64,000 nucleotides of DNA from Bombardia bombarda (Eukaryota > Ascomycota > Sordariomycetes > Sordariales > Lasiosphaeriaceae). The position numbers and the translations under genes are program-made. Every line of letters starts with the position of its first letter. Positions within the stretch are counted from its first letter, which is position 1. The stretch is taken from positions 1,984,001 through 2,048,000 of the forward strand of contig JAULSR010000003.1 in assembly GCA_030512295.1 (NCBI GenBank), given 5' to 3'. The notes under the pieces were generated by a model, which was not told where the DNA came from, did no database searches, and was given only the letters and a program-made list of their open reading frames with translations. This document shows positions 56,295-64,000 of the stretch, piece after piece.

Positions 56295-59200
56295 ATGGAC
56301 AACATCACATTCGACATCAACGATGCGCTCAAGCACTACATGAGCGACCCGGCCAGCATCCCGACGCCCGAGGCCGACGGAGCGCTGGTCGACTGCGAAG
56401 CCGACCCCGAGTCCCTCGCGGACAACGGCGTCATCAACGCCATCCTCAACCCCATAGTCGACGCCATTGCCGAGAGCCCCGACGCCATCACGCGCAGTAA
56501 CGTCTTCGACTCCCTGCAGTTCCTTCTAAAGTGTGCACCCATTTCTCTTGCTTCCCCCTCCCGTTCTTTAAGACATTCTTTATCGCTGGGCGCATTGACA
56601 CCGACTTCTGTCCGCCGTCCACGCCCTCCTGGTTCTCCCTCCTCAGCCCACAACCCTTCGCGCAAACACATTTCTGAACTGTTCCAACAATCCAGGTACA
56701 CATCCTTCCTCTCGGCGCATGCCCTGAGCAAGGTCTTCGACCTGATCACATCAGGTCTCGCCACCGAGGCCGACGCCATCCACCACGACCTGGAGGCCGA
56801 CGAGCAGGAGCTCATAGCCCACCACAAGCAGCTGCTGGAGATCTACGGCTTCCTGCTGCAGTGGACCATTGCCGCCGTCGAGACCAAGGCCGCCGAGAAG
56901 TCGTCAACCACGGTGGCGTCGCGCGGCCGCGGAAAGCCCAAGAGCAAGAAAGATGCCGCCGCCAACAAGGATGGCAGCTGGGACTCGTCTGCGCAGCTGG
57001 AAACGGCGCTCAACACCATGTGCAAAGTCCTCCGCCTGAAGCTGGGCAAGATCTTCCTAACCACCTCGGAGCGCGATACCTTTATTGGCCTACTGACGCG
57101 ACCAGTCTATATGATTCTCGAGAGCGAGCAGCGCGTCAAGAACACCAGCATTCGCATGCACGCCTTCAAGGTGCTGTGCATTGCCGTCAAGCACCATGGC
57201 CATGGATACGGTAAGTCTGCTGCTGCTTACCCCAAAATGCTGCCTCTAACCAAATCCAGCTGCGCAAATATCTATCGTCCAGAACTTGACCTATTTCGAG
57301 CACTTGTCGGAACCGATGGCCGAGTTTCTCCACATTCTGGCCGAACAGTACGACTACCCTCAGCTGGCGGATGAGATCCTCCGCGAACTCAGCAACAAGG
57401 AGTTCAACAGCAATGACACAAAGGGGCCGAAATCAGTCTCGACCTTCATGGTGAAGCTCTCGGAGCTGGCTCCCAGACTTGTCATTAAGCAAGTCACTCT
57501 GCTTGCCAAGCAGTTAGACAGCGAGGTGAGTTATGCTATATGAGGTTGCTATTTCTGTGCTAACACATACAGTCACACGCTCTTCGGTCGTCCCTAATCG
57601 AAGTGTTCGGCAACATGCTTGCCCACCTCACCAAATCAGACGAGAGGGGTGAGAATCACAAAACACAGATGAATGCATTCTTCGACGTGCTCGAAGAACG
57701 CTTCCTCGACGTCAACCCCTACTGCCGGTGCAGAACTCTGCAGGTATACGTCAAGCTATGCGAACTGGAGCAAAAGTTCCCAAAGCGTAGGCAAAGGGCA
57801 GCTGAACTTGCGTGCCGCAGTCTGGAAGACAAGAGCAGCCACGTAAGAAGAAACGCCATCAAGTTGCTTGGCACCTTAATTCGGACTCATCCCTTCACCG
57901 CGCTGCATGGCGCTCAGTTGGCAAGGAAGGACTGGCAGGCCCGTCTCGACAAGGTCGAATCTGAGCTCCAAGCTCTCAAGCCTCCAGTTGACGCTCCCGG
58001 ACTTGACGGGGACAAGACAAGTGCAACTGTGGACACAGCCCTGCTCGACGATGTTACTCAGATCGAATCGCCTAAGAAGCAGTCTGCTGAGATGACAGAC
58101 GAAGAGAAGATTGCAGCCTTCCGGAAGGCTCAAGAGGAGGCAGCCACTTCTGAGGCCATCGACAAGCTTACGCTTACAAAGCGCTACTACAGCGAAGCAC
58201 TCAAGTTTATCGACGTCTTGCACGAGGCAACTGCTACGGTCTGCCAACTGCTCGGCTCCAAGAACAAGAGCGAGGTGATTGAGGCCATGGACTACTTTGA
58301 GATCGGCGATGCCTACAACATTGAGCAGAACAAGGTCGGCATCCGTCGCATGCTCAGGCTCATCTGGACCAAGGGCAACAGCGATGAGGGCAAGGGCGTG
58401 CAGACTCACCTGATTGACTGCTACAAGCGCTTGTTTTTCGAGGCTCCCGACAACTTTACTCAAAACGATGCGGCCAACTACATTGCCAGGAATATGATCA
58501 GTCTGACCTTCGGCGCCACCCCAGCTGAGCTGACATCGCTTGAGCAGCTGTTGAGCACCATGATGAAGCAAGGCATGATCCCTGACGTTGTCATTGCGAA
58601 GCTTTGGCAAGTATATGGTGTGCAGAAGCGCGAGATCTCTCGCACTCAAAGACGGGGCGCCATTATTGTCCTCGGCATGCTGGCCACTGCTAGCCCAGAG
58701 ATCGTGGTTGGAGAGATGGAGACGATGCTGCGCACTGGACTCGGACCTCATGGCAGGGCCGATTTGCAGCTCGCCAAGTACACCTGCGTTGCTCTCCGGC
58801 GCATCAACCCTACTGGCCGCCAGGCGAAGGAGTCGACCATCAAGTTCTCAAGGCTACAAAACGACCACGCTGTGCTGTCTAGGCTCGCAGCCATCACCGA
58901 GGTGCCTTCGGAGAGCAAGGAATGGTACGGTGTTGCCGAGCAGGCCATCAATGCCATTTACACCATCTCCAGACACCCAGACGTTCTCTGCTCTGAGATC
59001 ATACGTCGCAAGGCCAGGGCTGTTTTCTCCTCGCAGAACTCTCGTCCCACCTCCCGGGACGAGACACGGTTTACTCCCACCTCGGGTGTTGAAAATGAAG
59101 CTGAAGAAGAAGCCGATGCGACTGTCCTTAGCCCGTCGCAGTCACAGCAGCCTCCATCAAGTCCAACCAAGAAGCAAAAGAAAGACAACGCCATTACCCT

Positions 59201-60336
59201 TTCCCAGCTCCTCTTCATCGTCGGCCACGTCGCCATCAAGCAAATCGTGCATCTCGAGCTATGCGAGCTTGACTTCAAGCGCCGCAAGCAAGAAAAGGAG
59301 AAGACAGCTCAGGCGTCTAAGGAGCGCTCGAGTCTCTCCGCAAGCACCCTCTCCGTCGGCACCACAAGAAGCCGCAAGTCCTCCGCACAAGCCAAGCCCT
59401 TAAAAGAAGACGAAGAAGCCGACGAGCTCGACCTGATCGGCGGCACGACCGAAGACGACTTCACCGAAGCCATGGCGCACATCCGCGAGCGCGAACTCCT
59501 CTACGGCCCAACCTCGCTCCTCGCCATGTTCGGCCCCATGGTCAGCGAGGTCTGCGCCAACAACACCACGTACAAGGACCGCGGACTCCAACAAGCCGCG
59601 ACGCTCTGCCTCGCCAAGCTCATGTGCGTCTCGTCCGAGTACTGCGAGGCCAACCTGCCCCTGCTCATCACCATCATGGAGCGCTCGACCGACGCGACGG
59701 TGCGCAGCAACGCCGTCATCGCGCTCGGCGACATGGCCGTCTGCTTCAACCATCTAATCGACGAGAACACGGATTTCCTGTATCGCCGGCTCGCGGACCC
59801 GGACCCGTCGGTCAAGCGCACGTGTCTGATGACGCTGACGTTTCTGATCCTGGCGGGCCAGGTCAAGGTCAAGGGCCAGCTGGGCGAGATGGCAAAGTGT
59901 CTAGAGGACGAGGACAAGCGGATCGCGGACTTGGCGCGCATGTTCTTTACTGAGCTGAGCACCAAGGACAATGCGGTGTATAACCACTTTGTGGATATGT
60001 TTAGTCTATTGTCGGCGGAGAGGGAGCTGGATGAGGAGAGCTTTAGGCGGATTGTGAGGTTTTTGTTGGGGTTTGTAGAGAAGGTATATTTGACTCTAAT
60101 TTGGAGTTGTTATGTGTGGGAGAAAAGATGTGTGCTAACCTGAGGGAAAATAATAGGACAAACATGCCAAGCAGCTGGCCGAGAAGCTGGCGGCGCGTCT
60201 GGCACGCTGCGATACCGAGCGCCAGTGGAGCGATGTCGCATTTGCGCTGGGGCTGTTGCAGCATAAGAATGAGGACATCACGAAGCTGGTGTCGGAGGGG
60301 TTTAGGATGGTGCAGATCCCTGCTACTGCTGCTTGA
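56295..60336 (+). CDS. cnd1: Condensin complex subunit 1 (CND1/YCS4, CAP-D2 type)
   Basis: Non-SMC HEAT-repeat subunit of condensin, for mitotic chromosome condensation. 1235 aa from exons 56295-56530, 56696-57210, 57260-57525, 57573-60083 and 60157-60336. ATG 56295 is in CCACCATGG. Features: N-terminal block MDNITFDINDALKHYMSDP, HEAT-type helices (SHVRRNAIKLLGTLIRTHPF), a low-complexity acidic/Ser linker near 59040-59460, and the conserved C-terminal Cnd1 segment (ATVRSNAVIALGDMAVCFNH, YRRLADPDPSVKRTCLMTLT, AKCLEDEDKRIADLARMFF). Length matches the family. Intron 1 (165 bp) has no stop in frame, so retention would insert 55 residues. The gene is intact and shares its promoter region with CDC7. 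Confidence 0.93.
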
Positions 60337-60968
60337 GTTTTTGTTGTCAAACTTGGTTTGAGATGAATGTTTGGTCGGTCTCTTGAGTCTGGGGGCGGTG
60401 GCGTCTGGCGCATGGTATGTACCTACGTGTGTAACCTGAACTTTGATGTTATCTTGGGCTGGAGCTGGCATTATGTTTTGTTCGTTGATGATGGCGGGAT
60501 GGTTGGGCGTATGCATGGATGGAATTGAACGGAATGGAATTGATTGCATATACCACTTTGTTCATTTGGCTGAATTGGTGACGGTTGTTGTTGATGTGGT
60601 AGAGTGTACCGTGTAATCGTGGCACTTTCTAAAAGTCTCATTGCTTTCTGCCGTCCTGGCAGATGTTGACGACCGTTTTGCAATATCAATATTCATGGTT
60701 GCCGGCAGGTACTGATATCTTTATGCCTAGGCTCTATATACCAGGTTTTGTACTGAAAGGACAAAATCGACATTGAATTTTCCTCGTAATTCACATTTCA
60801 TAAAACAATACCAAAATATTACCTATCGTCATCTTCATACCACGAAAATACGATTATCCAACGAACCAACCAACCTCATGACAACGTCCATTTACCCAGG
60901 AGCTAAGATCCAACGCTCTGCAACTCCACAACAAAAATGAGTCATAAGAAAAAAAGTCAAAAATAAAA
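60337..60968. other. Gene-free intergenic region
   Basis: 3' flank of CND1 up to the tRNA gene. T-rich towards its end; nothing else seen. Confidence 0.5.
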
Positions 60969-61075
60969 GGGTCCAATCGGGGTTTGAACCCGAGACCTCG
61001 CACATGCTGATTAGTTGTTTGAGCAACTGATTGGGAGACCCCGAAGCACGAATCATACCACTAGACCATTGGACC
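60969..61075 (-). tRNA. tRNA-Pro (CGG anticodon) with 35-nt intron
   Basis: Minus-strand cloverleaf: acceptor stem GGTCCAA/TTGGACC with discriminator C, D-arm GTCTAGTGGTAT, anticodon stem CGTGC/GTGCG (two G-U pairs), anticodon CGG at 61041-61043, and T-arm TCGGG-TTCAAAC-CCCGA. A 35-nt intron sits at the canonical place after base 37 (61005-61039) and contains a AGTTG/CAACT hairpin. Mature length is 72 nt. The assignment follows the standard fungal tRNA-Pro body sequence. The 3' side on the minus strand continues into a T-rich stretch (plus-strand aaaaaa near 60950), fitting a Pol III terminator. Confidence 0.9.
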
Positions 61076-61569
61076 GATTTGTTGATGTCAATGCTTTGCA
61101 ATCCACAGTCTCAAATACTGGGCACCAAGCCGAGTAGTTCCTTTTACAAGAAACTCCTTATTGATCATTCGAATTTTGTGCCTTGGGTGAAAGACCAGAA
61201 GGTTATGTTTCTTACGTCAATGTTCTGATTTATGGTACTTCGTAGTACGATTCGAACCACGGCAAAGGCATTATTACAATGATAAAACCAACAAACTTCA
61301 GCCGTTTTCTTTTCAGCTCTCCGCCCCTACCACATTGGCACATTCACACTGACAGTCACAAAAGCAGTCACATCCAAGGCAGTTCAAACCATCTCGCATG
61401 ATCGACCTAGAACGAAACAAGTATGTACAATGCGGACGTGTCTAATAAAAAGCCCGCGCATCTCCCGTCCAAGCCCATCATGACCCTTTTCAGCCTCAGC
61501 AACCTCCGCCCCCAACCATAGTCGGTGAGCGGTAGCAGTAGCAGCTCCTCCACCTCAACAAAGTCCAAT
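61076..61569. other. Gene-free intergenic region
   Basis: Upstream of the tRNA gene and 3' flank of the GRIM-19 gene. No feature seen. Confidence 0.5.
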
Positions 61570-62860
61570 CTAATCCTTTGTTGTGTGCCCGGGGGTGACA
61601 GCAAAGGTAGGGCGGACGTATCTACAACACTCCAGTCAGTACAGCCCTCACGACCAGCATCAGTTTCTGAAGGTGCAACACGTACCTATCCGAGTTATAA
61701 ACGCGGAGGTTCTCGCCTAGCAGCTCCTTCTCGCGCGCTTGGTCGGCGAGGTGCTTGCGGACGAGATCGCGGTCCTCCTCGGCTTGCAGGGCTGGGATCA
61801 GGTGGATGCGACTCCACATCTTCTCGCGGCCGTACTCACTGTTGTCGTTGTGTCTTTTGTCAGCAAGTGCGCTCTCTTTATAATGGCAGATAGATGTGTT
61901 GGGGATAGAACAACATACTTTTGCTCCCGAATGCCGATGATCAGCTTGTACCAGCCGTAGACCATGACGGCGCCGACGCCAGCGAGGAGCATTGCCGGGC
62001 GGGGACCGCGGGCGGGGAGGTTGCGCTGGGAGGATGTATGTTAGCACTCTGCGCCGTTGCTTGTAGCTGAAAGACAACACGATGCGCGAGCTAGCCAGTG
62101 GGTCATCCTCGACCGTAGTTCTTGAAGAGCAAGGAGGGGGTGAGAGGCGAGGGACACAGCGTATATCGAGCCTTCCTGCTGTAGCAACTTTGCCACGACA
62201 AGATCCAGCCATCTACCGGTCTGGTGATCGCTCGTGATTCGCCCGCCTGCCTTTTCTCGTGAAGTTGCAGGCTGGGCTAAACACTCTCTCTCCTAGCCGG
62301 CGGGTAGACAATCCGTGGGCGCAACCATGAAGCAGTGATCCGTCTCCCCCAAACCATTGAAAAAGAAAAAGGCAGATAGTCCTCATCAACCAGCCATGCG
62401 ACAAGAGAGAACGACAACCTCTCAAGTTCAACAAGCTGCCAGGCTACAGGCCCCGAAGAAGGCCTTAACATGAGCATACTTCTCCGTCTAGCAACAACCC
62501 CCTTTTGTCCCCTATAACCTGCCTGCCCCTCCGCTCAGCCCACCACCACCGATCGATCTCCTCCTTTTCCCTCTCACCAAGCTCACGCCCACACCTCTCA
62601 ACCGATCGCGAGGGAATAATACCCTCCTCTCTCTGGTCGGTTGCGATTGACAAGCAGCAAGCAGGCACGCAGTGTATAACCCACTCCATTCCCATCCAAT
62701 TCCAACCCTCCCTCACCCTTCAAAACAACACAAACAGCCGCAACCAAAGAACGAAAGCCAGCCAACTGGCTGCTCATGCGCGCAATCCAACATAACGAAA
62801 ACAACCCACCTTGTACTGCACAGCATCATAGCCGCCAACGGGGGGCATATCCTGAGGCAT
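61570..62860 (-). CDS. Complex I accessory subunit GRIM-19 / NDUFA13 (B16.6-type)
   Basis: Mitochondrial inner-membrane accessory subunit of NADH:ubiquinone oxidoreductase. 120 aa from exons 62810-62860, 61919-62025, 61686-61838 and 61570-61621. The start MPQDMPPVGGYDAVQYK is the conserved N-terminus. The single TM follows RNLPARGPRP (AMLLAGVGAVMVYGWYKLII), then GIREQNEYGREKMWSRIHLI with PALQAEEDRD, GENLRVYNSDR, and the C-terminal RYVRPTFAVTP block. All borders are in phase. Intron 1 (62026-62809) is 784 bp, far longer than the others in this window, with GTGGGT donor and CCCAG acceptor. A TATATA-like sequence lies about 50 bp upstream of the ATG. No stray stops. Confidence 0.92.
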
Positions 62861-63718
62861 TTTGGGCGATTTTCTTTTCTCTTTCTTCCTTCCTTGTTCC
62901 TCTTTTGTATATATCCTCAAGGGTCGGACCGTCGCTCGGGATGCGTCGGACAATCGAAATCGAATCAGTTGATGGTCGTCGCGGGGCGCGTGCGTTGCTC
63001 GCTAGGAGCCTCGGGTTGGTAGGTAGGAGAAAATAAGGAATTGAACTCGCTCGCGTCCGCCACGAGTCTTGTTTTGGCGAGAAGTGGGAGAATGAGAGGT
63101 GGGTGGTTCAATTGGGCGGCAAAGACGACGACTGGCGACGGGCGGATTGATGATGCGACGCTTGTACCGCTTGAAGCTCGAACTGATCGAGGTTGACCAC
63201 CAAAGCTACAACTAGCTCAGTCAGCTCTTGGCGGGCAGGTGGCCAGGGGTCCCGCTGGCTGGCTGGTCAGGGAGGAACGGGATTTGCCGCGATTAGATAA
63301 GCGGTCAATAGCAGGTGCATTGATACTCAATGGCGATACAGAGTATCACCATCTGATAATTTCAAGAATAAATCACGAAAAGTCATGGTGAATCAGCTGC
63401 AAAACCGAGAAAAGAATTTATGCAATGAATTCTACTGTCCAGTTATAGATACTAACCCCAAAACCCCCACCAAGAAGCACTCTCCGCCTCGCCCATCGAA
63501 AGATCACAAAAGCTCGCCAACAGCCCAAACCATCCTCCATCCCAGACACTCATGCTATACACAGACGGTTCAAAAGCCGCACCGCACCGCAATATACCAT
63601 GCATGCAATTGCCGCTAACAAAGAAGCCAAATGAATAAGTAAAAGAATAGATAGCCAGCTACCACTGGCCCCCTGAACGCAACATATCTCCCTGCAGCAT
63701 CCTGGCAACAATGGGAAC
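62861..63718. other. Gene-free intergenic region
   Basis: Promoter and leader of the GRIM-19 gene and 3' flank of the edge gene. No supported gene. Confidence 0.5.
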
Positions 63719-64000
63719 CTAGCCCTTCTCTCTATTACCAACATCGCCCCCATCCGCCCCTGAAGACGCATCAGCAGCTGCAGGTGCAGGCGCGGGTGCC
63801 GGCGGTGCGAGATCGGCCGCTTCAAACTCAGCCATAAAGTCCGCCTCAAGCTCCGCCTCGTCAATATCGTCGAACTCGTCGTCGAAATTGTCCGCGGCGC
63901 CACCATCTTGTTGCTGCTGGCTTGCAGTAGTAGTTATAGTAGCAAAGCTCTTGAGCTGTGACGCAACGTCGTCCTCGTCCCCTGTGACCTGGGGCGTAGG
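63719..64000 (-). CDS. C-terminal part of an acidic protein, 5' part outside window
   Basis: The last 93 codons of a minus-strand gene, in frame from the right edge to TAG 63719-63721. The visible part has a Thr/Gln segment (ATITTTASQQQ), then an acidic aromatic repeat (DNFDDEFDDIDEAELEADF and MAEFEAADL), a Pro/Ala run (APPAPAPAPAAADA) and a Gly/Asp end. FDDxFDDL-like acidic segments occur at the C-terminus of fungal EH-domain endocytic proteins (EDE1 type), which is one possibility. The fragment is too short for a confident name. Confidence 0.6.
   Translation of the reverse strand, partial: PTPQVTGDEDDVASQLKSFATITTTASQQQQDGGAADNFDDEFDDIDEAELEADFMAEFEAADLAPPAPAPAPAAADASSGADGGDVGNREKG

Noticed and set aside
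1..64000. RIP-mutated transposon remnants, CRISPR arrays, viral insertions
   Set aside because: No transposase, reverse transcriptase, terminal repeat pair or strongly AT-skewed block with repeated stops was seen; CRISPR is not expected in this organism.

Overview
The window is nuclear DNA from a filamentous ascomycete (Pezizomycotina, most likely a Sordariomycete). The reasons: coding genes are split by short GT-AG introns, mostly 50-120 bp, with CTAAC/CTGAC-like branch sites; an intron-containing tRNA gene is present; and the families are typical of these fungi (HET-domain proteins, PTH11-like rhodopsin-fold receptor, CFEM-like GPI protein, DUF1996, DUF3433, LysM/GH18 killer-toxin-like chitinase). 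No transposon, CRISPR array, rRNA or viral gene was recognised.

Layout. 1-23 kb is accessory: a secreted GDSL hydrolase with FG-GAP repeats (cut by the left edge), a modin-like membrane protein, a CorA-like membrane protein, a Gln-rich coiled-coil ORF running into a minisatellite, an 8-Cys GPI-type protein, a broken double-DUF3433 membrane protein and a Gln/Gly-rich glycine-zipper protein. 23.9-49 kb is an interaction-type region: an intact HET protein with an unrecognised ~380-residue N-terminal part, a PTH11-like receptor, a small secreted protein, a killer-toxin-alpha-like chitinase broken by a 23-bp tandem duplication, a copper amine oxidase, a conserved membrane-anchored protein, a secreted hevein-type chitin-binding protein, a second HET gene with an in-frame TAG, and a secreted DUF1996 protein. 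50-64 kb is housekeeping: CHL1 helicase, CDC7-like kinase, condensin subunit CND1, tRNA-Pro(CGG) with intron, the GRIM-19 subunit of complex I, and the tail of an acidic protein at the right edge.

Genes working together. CHL1 (cohesion), CDC7 (origin firing) and CND1 (condensin) sit side by side; CDC7 and CND1 diverge from one ~0.8 kb intergenic region. The secreted chitin-related proteins, the small secreted protein and the two HET genes look like an antagonism/self-recognition neighbourhood, but that link is inference.

Several genes are broken. Two breaks look like real alleles (a perfect 23-bp duplication; a single TAG). Others sit at homopolymers or repeats (CDC7, DUF3433, Gln-rich gene). 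Because CDC7 is expected to be essential, base-level sequence error must be excluded before calling those pseudogenes. Exon borders were read by eye from frame continuity and splice consensus; no alignment or transcript data were used.
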